The notes under the pieces: generated by a model
Databases searched by the model: none
What the model was told of the DNA's origin: nothing
Seen by the model: only the letters and a program-made list of their open reading frames with translations
NCBI GenBank assembly: GCA_023512835.1
Contig: CM042084.1
Span: 56,288,793 to 56,352,792 of the forward strand
Origin: Taxillus chinensis
Taxonomy: Eukaryota; Streptophyta; Magnoliopsida; Santalales; Loranthaceae
Direction: 5' to 3'
Length of the DNA stretch: 64,000 bases
Shown here: piece by piece, positions 21,991 through 34,138 of the stretch
How the letters are laid out: each line of letters opens with the position of its first letter
Numbering within the stretch: position 1 is the stretch's first letter
Position numbers and translations under genes: made by a program

Positions 21991-23321
21991 TGTCACGCCC
22001 CATCTTCCCCTTCGGAAAAGGAGTAATGGATCGCCCATGCCCGCACCCGAAGGGACAAGGGGTGCAAAGCACCTTAAAAGGACCTCTCAGCACGGGTGTT
22101 CGTCCCAAACCCGCATAATCGGGCCAACATGCCAAGGGGCATGCTCCTGCTCCCAAACCATGCACACAAACACAAATTGAATAACAACACCTCATTTTAT
22201 TTCATTTCAAAGGCTAAATGTTTATTACAACCCAGTGGGGAAAAAACCCCTATAAAGCCATAAATAAAACCAAACCAAATCCAAACACATAAAACCAAAG
22301 TACAACAAGGAAATAATATAAAACTTTCACCTCGGGGGCCAGCTCTCAGCCTTCACTACCGCTGCTAAACCCTGCAAAAAGAATCGCTTTATAGAGGGGT
22401 GAGCAAACCATACTCGTAGGGATCCGCTTCCCGCACCCGTCCTATCGGACAACATGCATGATGTGTATGCTTGTGCTCGTGTCGTGCCTAAGGCTAAAGC
22501 AAAGAAACATCACCCAGAAACACTCTTACCTGAACCCGCACTGAAGGGCAGAGGACACCCCGCCACCACGGCGACATGACATACCACATTCAGGCGAATG
22601 TTGCATGGACACCAATGCAACATTTTCCACCCGAGTCGAGACATGGTAACCACCTCCTCGGGCGCCATATCTACCCTCGGGAATGGGTGTAGACTTAGCC
22701 CACCGTCGTGAGTGCTACCCCGAGACTCGGGACCACGTCCTGGCCAAATCTCAAAGGGGTCCAGCTATGTGCCTGCAAATCTCGGCTCGGTCTCAAACGG
22801 ACCAACAACAAAGATAACATTACATCTCAACATGTGGCTCAGACAAAGATTTACACTTTATCTCAGAAGGACTAACATGGTCGATACAAGCCACACACAT
22901 CAGCCTCATAGGCTTAAAATCAAATACAAATCAAGCACAGGACACACCGGCGCACGGGATATCATTAAACACCCATATACCAGGTCCCAAGGCATTATAT
23001 TGAATACATGGCATGCGGGGCCTCACGGACATTTCATCAAACACATAGTGTGCAGGCCTCACATACATTTCATCAAACACATAGTGGGCATAAACAAACC
23101 CGAAAAAATCCTCAGGCCAAATTAACATCGAATCAACAAAACATGCCATTAAGGCCAACATCCATATGGGAGATCACACCTTATATGGATTTACATATAT
23201 ATATAGGTGTATATCCTAAAACAGAGGGGAGTTAGGAAGAACATAAATCCCTACCTCGGGCTCTTGTCCTATCCTCTACGCTAGACACCTTCCAACGACG
23301 CGAACCACCACTGACAAGGAG

Positions 23322-23371
<50 letters not shown>

Positions 23372-23939
23372 GCACAGATGCAGCAAGGAAGAACACAAGA
23401 ACCTAAATTCAAACTCAAGCCCTCCTTATATAGACCTTACCCACATCAAAACGACGTAGTTTTGATTAAGTAAACCCAGGATCAAAACGGCGTAGTTTTG
23501 ATCACACAAGTTAGCACCTTTCCGCACCCATATAGGCCAAAATACTCGAATTTCAACATGGTCCTTTGGAGAAAGATCATTAGAATGTCAAAACCAAGGG
23601 AACCATGCAAAAATATGGGTGCACGCCAATTTGCACGTAATTCCCAATTCACGTGCAACTCCAAATGGACTCCAAATGCTCTCAAACTTCACCCCTAGCC
23701 TCCTTGCATCATTTAGAAGACAATCACACTTGCACGTGAATTGGACCCATATCACGTGCACCTCACATACACGTCCGTTTGGCCTGAAACTTCGTGGTAG
23801 ATAGAGGACATCATTCTAAGCATCTTTCCTTTTGCACGTGAATTCATTTGAGCCCATTCACTAGGTCAAAATCTAGAAAAACTCTACTCGAAGGCAAAAC
23901 GCGACTAACTTTGACTAACTCAAGGTACGGGTCCTTACA
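21991..23939 (-). mobile_element. LTR D, 5' LTR of element I
   Basis: It is near identical to LTR C. It keeps both splice-like sites: donor CCGAG|GTAGGG at 23254 and acceptor TTTTTGCAG|GG at 22372-22373, an 883-nt intron-like segment. The palindromes are at 23444-23465 and 23481-23502, and the CT tract is at 23325-23369. Confidence 0.9.
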
Positions 23940-25900
23940 CCGGCAATGTGCTAGCGAAAAGGCTCGGCATATGTCACATCGTTTTTGGACTCGAAGCTTT
24001 CACGAATGTCCAGGGCCGCACAACAGCAAAGTTGTATGGATAAGCGGCAATCCTCTGCGAGGGAAGTCATCCCAAATGCAGAACATCATCTCGTGCTCTC
24101 AACAAAACTTTGAGAGCTTTAATCACAAACCTGTGAATCCTCGAAAGCATCTATCGGAGATTCGACAAGCTTATCCTTGAGCTAAAAAACACCAATGAGC
24201 ATTACTCTCAATCCCAAATCAATGACAAGTTTTTTTTGCTCATTGCCGGATCGCTTACTACTCCCAAGTACCTAGATGCAAGCCGACAAGAACTAGCAAG
24301 ATATTCCCCGACTTAACTATATGGAGAGCTACGGACTCATGAGGTCAGGTTCAAATACTCGAACGAGATGAGAAAATAGCTCGAAAAGAAAGGGGGTAGC
24401 TTTCAAAGCTACGGAATGCTTCAAGATACAACATGATGATGATACTTAAGAGTCAGGGAACTCGACTCAACGCAAAAAAGAAAAAATAGCTCTTCCGGTC
24501 AAATCCTTCAAGCAATTCCTACGGAAAAGGCAGTAAAAGGATTCGAGTGGCTCTTCATCATCATCCACAGGAAGGAGTGATCGGAGTCTAGTTCCCAAGA
24601 ATACTACAATTGTGGGAAACCCGGTCACCGGGCCATGGATTGTAAATCCAAATCTAAGACGGCCAAGAAGAGTGACAAGGTTACTCTCGACGCTCCACCT
24701 CAAACAACAAAGAAGAACAAGAGGAAAGCGTTCGTCACAAAGTACGTTAGTGGCTCGGAAGAAGAGGAGGAATCCTCCGATGATGAGCCAACCCCAAAGC
24801 CAAACGTCCGCCTCATGGCAAATACTAAGATACCTTCTATCTTCTGAGCTCATGAGTAAATTAGAATCTCTTACTACTGAATGTGATCATGAAAAGAATG
24901 AGAGACTAATAATTACTCAAATGTACAAAGATATGAAAAGTTAGAATAAACATCTTGAATTTACCGTTGTTAAACTTGAAAAAGACATAGCCGATTCCGA
25001 AGTAAAGAGGCGTGATATCATGACTTAAGAGCAAAAATCATTTGCTAAATACCAACTTAATCGCCAAAAAGTTATTTAAAAAAGACTCGAGAATGAACTT
25101 GAAAAGGAAAAGGAAATAAATCGTAAATGGCTAAAATTTGAGAAATAGCTTCTACCTTTAGGGCATGATCCGGATGACATCCGAGTTAAACCTGGCCTTG
25201 GCTCCCAACCATCAACCTCCACATAAGCTTTTGAGTGCCCTCCGGACTTCGCTCCAAAACTAACCAACCTATATTCTGTTAAGACATCTAAATCGTTGGA
25301 TGGTTTCATTTCGTGGCACCATAGTCTATAATTGTGGAAGAGAGGTCATTCTTGCAATTCCGTAGTAGCACCCGTATCTAACGATAAAGGAAGGTTGCTG
25401 CAGTTAAAGCCTGAAATCGTAGCACCTAAAGAATGGAAAGGCTAAGGCCGACGCATCTAGGGCCAAGAGCGCGGCCACCCAAACGCAAAGGATTAAGGTA
25501 TAAGGAACAGAGTAAAAGCCCGTAAAATCTAAGAAACCTGTATCCCGTTTGTGCTCCGCATCATAGTGTCTGCGTAGAGAACAGTCACTATCACTATGAA
25601 TGTTGGAGCTTATCTAATAAATGCCTTTGTAATCAAGTTCGGATTAATAAAGATCGTTCATCAAAAGGGTTCTTTTGAGCAAATCAAAATATAAATCTCA
25701 AAGGAGTGTCTCTCCCAAGAAAACCCAAATGAAAGAAGAACCGACACTAACAAAGTTAAGTCAACTTGGAAAGCTAAAGTTCATAACAAAGTAAATTCGG
25801 AACCGTTGACACTGTCCGTTGTTTCTCCTAACCGCCCGAAACAAATTTGGGCACCAAAATTTTAAATCGTTGTCTTAGCAGAGCATCTCTGAATGCATTG
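23940..25900 (+). pseudogene. Copia K gag, part 2, with zinc knuckle
   Basis: The gag frame resumes after element I with RQCASEKARHMSHR and FHECPGPHNSKVVW, a copia gag signature. The nucleocapsid knuckle is at about 24600-24650 and reads YNCGKPGHRAMDC; the first Cys of the expected CX2CX4HX4C is Tyr here, so the knuckle is broken. An acidic Lys-rich tail (SGSEEEEESSDDE) follows. 24860-25900 is poorly preserved, with a Lys/Glu-rich coiled region near 24890-25150 and KQIWAPK just before the protease. Confidence 0.75.
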
Positions 25901-26175
25901 CCGAATCACTTGAAGTAAAGATCAATCAAAGCAAGTGGATCCTTGATAGTGGATGCTCCGGACATATGACGAGTGATCGGTCTGCTCATTAAAGTTACTA
26001 ACAAACGAGGCCCATCTTTATCATATGGGGACAACAAAGAAGGTAAGACTCGGGGTATGGCACTTTAACCAATGATCTGTATCAATCACTAAAGTTGCAC
26101 TAGTCGAGGTTTGCTAGCATAATCTGCCGAGTGTCGTAATTTATGTGACAAAGGGTTTATCGTTTCTTTTTATGT
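25900..26175 (+). pseudogene. Copia K protease
   Basis: SKWILDSGCSGHMTSD at 25930-25980 is the copia aspartic protease motif with catalytic DSG. YGDNKEGKTRGYG and a CDKG-like word follow, as expected before the integrase zinc domain. Sequence then jumps within about 300 bp to the RT region, so the whole integrase has been deleted near 26175. Confidence 0.8.
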
Positions 26176-26449
26176 CCAACACTCCGCATTAGCAGGATAA
26201 CTTATCCGGAGATGTTAAGTTATCCGGATACAATTGGCCCGAAAGGAAGCTCAACCAGCCGATGTACAAGATCCACCCGATCCGGTAGAGCTTCAAATCA
26301 TCAACTATTCACCACCACTTACATGTAACTATAGGTGGACTTGGAACCACTCATCGATCAAGTGATTGGTGATCCTACAATCGGAGTAAGTACGAGCGCA
26401 TCCGGGCCTAATCGTGCCTTACTCGTGTTTTCTATCTCGAATGAGTCAA

Positions 26450-27290
26450 AGGTGGTGGATTAAGCCCTTCAAGATTCAAACTGGATAAACACTATGCAAG
26501 AAGAACTTAATCAATTCAAGAGGAATGAAGTGTGGACTCTAGTACCAAGGCCGAGGTCGCAACAAGTGATTGAGTTAAACGGGTGTTCGAGAACAAATTA
26601 GACACGGATGGAATAAGAACTGAACAAAGCTAGACTGGTACCAAAGGATACCGTCAAGAAGAATGCATTGACCATGATGAGACCTTTGCTCTAGTAGCTA
26701 GACTTGAGGCGATCTCGAATGTTCCATACGCATCATATGAAAACTTCAAGGTCTATCGAATGGACATCAAGAGCGCATTTCTTAATGGAGATCTTCAAGA
26801 GGAGGTTTATGTCTAACAACCTTCGGGCTTCGTTGAACACAAGGCTGAACATATGGTATATAAGCTTCTGAAAGCCTTGTACGGATTCAAGCAAGCTCCA
26901 AGAGCCTGGTATGACACACTATCGAATTCTTGCTCGAACATAATTTCAAAAAGGGAAGATAGACACCACACTATTTCTACGGAAAGAGAAAGATCATTCT
27001 CTAATCGTACAAATCTATGTGGATGACATCATTTTGGATCATCAAATTCGAAGCTTTGTGAAGAGTTCAACGGGTTGATGATCGGCAAATTTGAAATGAG
27101 TATGATGGGAGAATTAACGTATTTCCTTGGAATAGAGGTTAAACAATTGAAGGATGGAATCTTCATAAACCAAGACAAGTACACATGGGATTTAATCAAG
27201 AAGTTCGGTATGGACACCTCATCTTCCATGAAGACTCCCATGCCACTGCAAAGTTAGATCCCGATGCCGACTAAAAATCAAGAAATGTGA
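26450..27290 (+). pseudogene. Copia K reverse transcriptase
   Basis: WINTMQEELNQFKRNEVWTL opens the domain. MDIKSAFLNGDLQEEVYV, a stop, QPSGF, LYGFKQAPRAWY and the catalytic YVDD (27016-27027) follow in order, then GELTYFLGIEVKQ. Frameshifts lie around 26600-26740 and 26940. Catalytic aspartates are intact although the frame is broken. Confidence 0.9.
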
Positions 27291-27690
27291 CTGAATACAG
27301 AGGTATGATTGGATCATTACCGTACCTTACACCAAGTCACCCGTACATAATGTTTGCAACTTGCATTTGTGCAAGATATCAGGCGGATCCCATAGAGTCA
27401 CACATGCTTCATGTAAAACGGATATTGCGATATCTCAAAGGGATAGTGAATTTGGGACTTTGGTATCCAAAGGAGTCTAACTTCTCTTTATTTGGATATT
27501 CGGATGCTAATTTTGCTCGGGTGTCGATCGACGAAAAGAGCAGAAGTGGTACCTCTACGCCTCGGGAAACATTGATTTCATGATTCAAGAAAGGGCACTC
27601 AGATCAACCTCTCCTCACCGAGGCGAATATATAGCTATCGGAGTTTATGCGCACAATCGCTTCGGATGCAAAGTCGCCGACCACGGCTTC
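27290..27690 (+). pseudogene. Copia K RNase H, part 1
   Basis: MTEYRGMIGSLPYLT, RILRYLKGIVNLGLWYP, GYSDANFA and EYIAIG are standard copia RNase H motifs, all present with a frameshift near 27580. The domain is cut at ADHGF by element II. The GCTTC at 27686-27690 is the left copy of the 5-bp duplication. Reading continues at 38583. Confidence 0.9.
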
Positions 27691-28239
27691 GTAGAGGACC
27701 CGTGTTTTGAGTTAGTCGCAGTCTTGTCTTCTAAATGGGAACTTTCTAGATTTTGGAGCTAGTAGATGGCCTCAAACAATTGGCGTGCAAGAACAAAAAG
27801 TTACTTAGAATGAGGTCCTCTACCTACCACAGTAAATTTCAGAAGCGTTGGAGCCGCACGTGAATTCACCCATTTCACGTGCAAGCATATTTTTGCTTCT
27901 CAGGCCTCTACAAGATGCAAGGAGGTTTGGGGTAAAGTTTGAGTGCATTTGGAGCTGCACGCCAATTGGGGAATTGGCGTGTAAATTGGCGTGTAGACTT
28001 ATTTTTGCATGGTTACCTTCTGTTTTGTCATTTTAATGATTTTTCCCTAAAGGACCATGTTGAAATTATGAGTATTTTGCCCCGTATGGAAGCGGGAAGG
28101 TGGTAGTTTGCGTGATCAAAACTACGTCGTTTTGATCTTGGGTTTCACTAAATCAAAACTACGCTGCTTTGATGTGTGTGGTGTCTATATAATGGTGTTG
28201 AGGCTTAGGTTTAGGGTTTAGGTTTTCTGTTGCAGGCAC

Positions 28240-28276
<37 letters not shown>

Positions 28277-29642
28277 GGGAACCTTCGGATCATGGCCGTA
28301 GAGGTTCGCGTGGGTGGTCAGTGTATCGTAGAGGCGGAGCAAGAGGACGTTTGCAAGGTAGGGACTCCGTTCCTCCTCGCTTTTTCTCTCGTCCTACGAT
28401 ATCTGCCCTATACCTGCTATATATATATATATATATATATATATGTAAATCCATATAGGTGTGATCTCCTATATGGATGTTGGCCTTCAATGGCATATTG
28501 GTTGATTTGATGCTTGGGAGTGGACCGGAAATCGTTGGGTTGTCCATGTCCACTAGGTGTTTGATAAAATGTTTGTGTGGCTATGCTCACTACGTGTTTG
28601 ATAATATTTTTGTGTGACTCGTTGTGTGTTGCGTGTTTGGTTTTAAGCCTGTGAGGCTGGTAGTTGTTGTTTGTAATCGACCATGTTGGTCGTGTGAACC
28701 TTGTTTGTGATATACTCTGTTAAGCAACACTGCTGTTTTCATTAAGTTGAGATGTGTTACTAAGCCGTATTTTTTGTAGCTGATTATATTGTTGTTTAAG
28801 ATTGATCACCCAAATGTGATGGGATTGAGTTGAGTTATGGGCCAGGCATGATAGCTGGACCCCTTGAGATTTGGCCAGGATCGCGGTCCCGAGTCTCGGT
28901 AAAGACTCACGACGGTGGGCTAAGTCTACACCCATTCCCGAGGGTAGTATGGTACCCGAGGAGGTGGTTGACCATACCCGACTCGGGTGGAAAATGTTAC
29001 ATTAGTGTCCACACAACATTCGCCTGGATGTGTTATGTCATGTCGCCGTGGTGGCGGGGTGTCCTCTCGCCTCCAGCTGGGCTCGGTAAAAGGTGTGTTA
29101 TCGGGTGAAGTTTGTCGCTTTAGCTTTAGGCACGACACGAGCACAAGCATACACTTGTCATGCATATTGTTGAGTGGGACAGGTCCGGGGAGACCGGATC
29201 CCTATTGAGCTATGGTTTGCTCACCCTTCCCATAAACTATTCTTTTGCAGGGATTTGGCAAAGTGTAGGAAAGTGGCCGGATGATAGGCCACTAAGGTCA
29301 AGACTATGTTGGTTTTCATTGTTTTGTTATGGATTTCTATGTTATGTGTGAGACTATTTGTAAACAAGATATTCCGTTTAAATAGGAACTTTTCCCATTG
29401 AGTTGTAAATAACTTTGAGACCTTTTAAATGTAATGAACTGGGTTATGGTTGTTATTTAATTATTGTTTGTGTGCTTGGTTTGGGAGCAGAGCATGCTCG
29501 TGGCATGTTAGCCTGGTTGTACAGTTTGGGACAAAGACCCGTGTGATAAGTCCTTTTAGGTGCTTGCACCAACCCCTTGACCCTTCGGTGTGGGTATGGG
29601 CAATCACTACCGCTTCCAAGTGAAAGGAAATGGGGTGTGACA
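27691..29642 (+). mobile_element. LTR E, 5' LTR of element II
   Basis: U3 inverted repeat at 27957-27982, palindromes at 28115-28136 and 28152-28173, TATATAA at 28186-28192, GA tract 28243-28273, hairpin CCATATAGG/CCTATATGG at 28451-28476. The intron-like segment is 28358-29250 (TTGCAAG|GTAGGG ... TTCTTTTGCAG|GG). It ends GGTGTGACA. Confidence 0.9.
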
Positions 29643-29645
29643 ATA

Positions 29646-29657
29646 TGGTATCGTAGC
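29646..29657 (+). promoter_or_regulatory. Primer binding site of element II
   Basis: TGGTATCGTAGC lies 3 nt after LTR E. It is close to TGGTATCAGAGC, the site for initiator tRNA-Met. Confidence 0.85.
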
Positions 29658-30084
29658 GATAGCTCATGGTCTAGTGGACCTAGGGTAATGGGGGAGGGAT
29701 GGTCGCTTTGAGACCCTTGGGAGGCAAAGTAGACACGCTTGATCACCATGGTTCTATCCGGTTTTCCGGGGTGTACTAGAGGGCTTGACCAAGGAGTAGG
29801 ACATTTGCATTTGGGTTGGGATGCATACATGCATTGGCATTAGGGCACTAGTTTAATTTCAATATGAGTATTATGATTTGACATTTAAATTTGTTGTTAA
29901 AATTTCGTGATTTCCTCGTGAGACTTGTTGCTATGGATTGTTACTATGAATCGTCGTTGTGCAAGTTTGTGATTTACCTTTATGATTACATGAAAAACGT
30001 TGCTTGAGTACCTCATGGCCCATGGGGATGAGGGTGTATAGAGTCGAGATGCTGACACACTAGTTCTTTTAAAATAGGTAGACT
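29658..30084 (+). other. Element II untranslated leader
   Basis: This non-coding stretch lies between primer site and gag start. It shares words with the leader of element III (40600-41080), such as CATGCATTGGCATTA. It may contain packaging signals; none can be pinpointed. Confidence 0.5.
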
Positions 30085-31480
30085 ATGCCTCCTAGGAGAG
30101 TAACCCGAGCTACCCGCCAGTGTAGAGGATGAATCCTCCGCACGTGCCGGGACAGAGAGAGCAGAGTAGAGGGCGATGATCCCCCCGGAGCGGATCATGG
30201 CCCAAGTCGTGGCCTTAAGTGAGAATGTTCGAGGAATGCGTGAGGATCTCGGGGGGGAGATCCTAAACGAGGTACGTCGGGAGATGATGGCACGGCGGTG
30301 CCTGCCACCCTCTCCACCCCGTGAGGCAGACCGCCGCGTAGGCAGGAAGGCCGGTGAGGCGAGATGAGGACGATGTGGTGATGCGGTTCCGAAAGGAACA
30401 CCCACCAAGGTTCAAGGGAGGAGCGAACCTCTAGGAGCAGAAAGCATTGGCCGTCGAACATGTATTCTCCTTCCTCCGACCCCAGGAGGAAGACAAGGTG
30501 AGGCCGGCAGTCCTGGCGCTGGAGGAGGAGGCATTGGAGTGGTGGCTTAGCATTTCAGAAAGCCGAGACATGGAGACCATGTCTTGGAATGAGTTCCTCC
30601 AATTGTTTCATGAGGAGTTTTTCCCTGAGTCGCATGCGGTGGCAAAAACGGGAAGAGTTCAGGAAGTCTTGCCAGGATGGCGTACGGTGGCGTAGTATGA
30701 GCGAGATTTTCGAGGGCCGAGTCGGTTTGCCCCAGAACAATCTCAAGGGAGGACTTGAAGGCCCATAAGTTTACTATGGGACTCAAACCCGCCCCGAGCT
30801 AAAGAGAGCAGATGCTCGCGATCGAAGACTTATGCCGAAGTCGTGGACACAAAGAAAGATTGTGGAGAGAGGATTAGAAGAAGGAAGACAAGCTCACCAG
30901 AGCGGCCGGGACAGAGTATGCGCGACAAACAGGGGGAAACCAAGTGGCAGAGGACTAAGCCTGGGAGTAGGACTCTTCCCAAGGACAGGAGCCAAGCTTC
31001 AATGGCCCCACCCAGATCCCATTACTTTGGAGGACAGGGAGGTTCTGCTGGGAACTTCCCAAGCGGGTGTACCTATTGTGGACAGGCAGGGCACATCAAA
31101 CGTGAGTGCCCCAAACAAGACTTGAAGTGTCATAGCCGTGGGAAGATAGACACATTAGTAAGGGGTGTTTCAAGCAGGGGAAGTAGCCGGGAGCTGGAAG
31201 TTTTGCACAAGGAAGCGGGGTGAGACCCCATTTCAAGCCCCAAGCTGGGCCAAGACATTCGTGGCAAGCGGCCAGGCTGGTTCCGCTCACACTAGACCAC
31301 AGGGGGAGAGGCAACCACAAGGAGGTTCGGAGGGGCGTCCCGGTGGACTCCAAGCCAGAACTAAAGGAAAGGCGGCGGGGGCCGGCTGGGGCAAGCCAAG
31401 GCAGCGTATTTGTGCTTTACCTCAGCGCCAGCAGAGACGGAGGATTTACCATCACCCTCCGAGGAAGGTGGAGCCGGACC
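30085..31480 (+). pseudogene. Element II gag, broken
   Basis: ATG 30085 begins MPPRRVTRATRQ, the same N-terminus as in element I. The capsid-like core includes LEEEALEWWLSISESRDMET and FLQLFHEEFFP (30510-30630). An intact zinc knuckle CTYCGQAGHIKREC is encoded at 31068-31109 and fits CX2CX4HX4C. A second CHSRGK half-motif follows, as in element I. Several frameshifts split the frame between core and knuckle. Confidence 0.85.
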
Positions 31481-31800
31481 TTCCAGAGTTCGAGGTACTA
31501 TTTTAATATCTCGCACCGTTGTTGCGGCATTGTTTGATCCTGGAGCCTCGTGCTCCCCGATTGCTAAGTCCTTGGTCGAGAGCCTTGGAATTGATTGTGT
31601 GAGGCTGATGGACCTCCGAGGGTCGAGTCACCAATGGGAGGTGTGAGTCGATCCACCGAGTGTGTCGTGAGCGTGCGCTACGATAGTGATGTTGAACTCT
31701 TTTCGATCTATACGTGATGCCAATGAGGACCTTTAGTTTGATTTTGGGGATGGATTGGTCATGGCCTTTCGGCTAAGATTGATTGTTATAGATGACGAGT
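31480..31800 (+). pseudogene. Element II protease
   Basis: ALFDPGASCSPIAKS at about 31527-31571 carries the D-P-G-A form of the retropepsin motif, a variant I recall from plant chromoviruses. The second conserved box LILGMDW lies near 31738-31760. A frameshift separates the two. Confidence 0.75.
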
Positions 31801-31979
31801 GACGTTTACTTCACCCACAGGATCCTCCCGTACCTTAGTGGGTGAACGGGATAGAATGCGGGGAGAGCCGGACCGATGTAGGAGCTATGGGGCAATATTA
31901 CCCACGGACTTGCCACTCTAACCTTTGAGGAGGGAGGTAACGTGGAGAAAAGGGTGTGGCCGGATGTTGCCGAGAATTT

Positions 31980-32760
31980 CCAGGATGTTTTTCCGGGGAG
32001 TTGTTGGAGTTGCCTCCGAACGTAAGTCATCAAGTTCACGATTGAACCTTGCCAGGGGTAGGACCCATTTCACAAGTGGCATACCGGATGGGACCTGCCG
32101 AGTCATGGGAGCTTCAAAAGCAAATAAAGGAGCTTGGAGATAAAGGTTTTATCCGCCTAGTACCTCACCTTGGGGTGCACCAGTTTTGTTTGCTAAGAAG
32201 GCAGATGGTTTGTCATGCTTTGTATTGATTACCGGAGTTAAATCAAGTGACGGTAAAGAACAAATACCCTTTACCACGGATCGATGATCTACTTGACCAA
32301 ATGAGTGGAGCACGATGGTTCTCAAAGATCGATCTGCGTTCGGGATATCATCAATTGAGGGTCCGGAGGAGGACATTCCTAAGACAACATTCAGGGCGAT
32401 ATCGGCCACTATGAGTGGTTAGTGATGCCTTTTGGGCTCACAAACGCACCAGCAGTGTTCATGCATCTGATGAATCAGGTATTTGCCCCATACCTAGATT
32501 CCTTCGTGGTGGTATTTATCGACGACATCCTCGTGTACTCTAAAACCCGAGCCGAGCATGAGGAGCACCTGACCGTGGTGTCTGCGACACTACGAGATCA
32601 TCAATTGTATGCTAAATTTAGCAAGTGCGACTTCGGATGCAAGAGGTGCATTTTTTTGGGCATGTAATATCTACCGAAGGAGTTGGAGTGGACCCAACCA
32701 AGATTGAGTCCGTATCATCTTGGAAGAGGCCCGCAAATGTTTTTGAGATCCGCAGCTTGG
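31980..32760 (+). pseudogene. Element II reverse transcriptase
   Basis: The RT reads through motifs [48 protein letters not shown] and the catalytic [10 protein letters not shown] (around 32517-32545) with conserved aspartates. It continues to HFLGH-type FFGHVIS near 32645. Stops and frameshifts occur near 32225 and 32400. Fold and order are those of Ty3/gypsy RT. Confidence 0.9.
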
Positions 32761-33300
32761 GTCCGGGTATTACCGGCGTTTCGTGGAAGGGTTTTCTCTG
32801 TTGGCGCCTATGACAGACTTTATGCGGAAGGGGGCCAAATTCGAGTGGACGGACAAGTGTCAACAAGCTTTTGAAGATTTGAAGACTCGTCCGACAACTT
32901 CACCGGTGTTGAGTCTACCACGAGAGGGGGTGCCATTTGAAGTGTATCGCATACGCTGCCTCGTTGGATCGGGGTGTGTCCCGATGCAGAGCACAAAGTC
33001 ATAGCATATGGCTCGCGATAATTGAAGTCCCATGAGCAAAATTATCCAACGCACGACCTAGAGTTAGCAGCATGGTTATTTTTGCCCTAAAGTCTTGGCA
33101 ACATTACCTCGTTGGGGGAGAAATTCATGGTGTACACCGACCACAAAAGCCTATAGGATATCTTCACCTAGAGGGACCTAAATTTGAGACAGCGGAGATG
33201 GGTAGAGTACCTGCAAATGTTTGACTTCATGCTCTCCTACACGCCTGGAAAGGCAATTTAGTTGGATGCACTAAGTAGAAAGGGAAAGGCCGAGGTTTCC
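32760..33300 (+). pseudogene. Element II RNase H
   Basis: Visible motifs are KFEWTDKCQQAFEDLK, KSHEQNYPTHDLELA and VYTDHKSL followed by a stop, then DIFT, another stop, RDLNLRQRRW. Both stops stand where the family usually has Gln, so CAG to TAG changes explain them. The domain ends at LDALSRKGK. Confidence 0.9.
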
Positions 33301-33304
33301 ATGA

Positions 33305-34138
33305 GAGAATGGAAAATGATGGAACGATCTAGCGTGCTTCAAGTACAGCCTGATTTTCGCGGTGAAAGCAATCCCGTGTCCTATCACCGTGATACCGAGT
33401 TATATCAATGCGTCCGTGATGGACAGTTGGGGGACGTGGATCAGGAAGTGATCCGGGCCCGGGATAGAGGCCGGAGAGTTGTCGAAGACGGGACGTAAGG
33501 AGTTGAACATGAGTTGAAATTTCGGGGCGTTCGATAAGTACCGCCTCCCATGCGTGAGGATGTGCCGAGGAGTTTCATCATTCCCGTTTGGGCCGTGCAC
33601 CCAGGAGGCACAAAAATGTATCATGCCGTTCGAGCACGCTTCTAGTGGCCGGGATCAAGCGGAGTGTAGCAGAATTTGTTCCAGTGTGCCTTACTTGTCA
33701 ACAAGTGAAGGCGGAGCATCAACGATCGGTTGGTCATTTGCGGCCTTTGCCTGTAGCTGAGTGGAAGTGGGAGCATATTACCATGGACTTTGTGATAGGA
33801 CTTCCTACCACTTCGGAGCGGAAGGATATGATTTGGGTCATCGTAGACCGATTAACTAAATCGGCCCATTTCTTAGCAATTCGGGAGCGAGACCCTATCG
33901 GCACATTAAGCCAGCTATATGTTGATGCGATTGTCCGATTGCACGGAGTGCCCTTATCTATTGTTTCGAACAGGATGCGCGGTTTACATCTCGGTTTTGG
34001 GGAGGTTTGCAAGAAGCCTTGGGAACACGACTTAATTTGAGTACGTCTTTCCATCTTGAAACGATGGTCACCGAGAGGACGATTCAAACATTGGAAGACT
34101 TGTTGAGAGATTTTGTACTAGATTTTGAGGATCATGGG
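33305..34138 (+). pseudogene. Element II integrase, part 1
   Basis: The linker and zinc-binding half (VCLTCQQVKAEHQ near 33690-33725) lead to the core: MDFVIGLPTT holds the first catalytic Asp. SIVSN stands where SIVSD is expected, so the second catalytic Asp is Asn. [19 protein letters not shown] follows and ends at DFEDHG, where solo LTR I is inserted. The N substitution alone would inactivate the enzyme. Confidence 0.85.

Larger units (their letters stand above)
14715..23939 (-). mobile_element. Element I: complete but decayed Tekay-like gypsy element
   Basis: Two LTRs of 1945 and 1949 bp (14715-16659, 21991-23939) flank 5.3 kb carrying gag and pol on the minus strand. Both ends follow the TG...CA rule. 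CCGG borders the element on both sides (14711-14714 and 23940-23943), giving a 4-bp duplication, one less than the usual 5. It sits in copia K gag. The LTRs differ by scattered small indels and substitutions, so insertion is not very recent, and pol has many stops. Confidence 0.9.
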
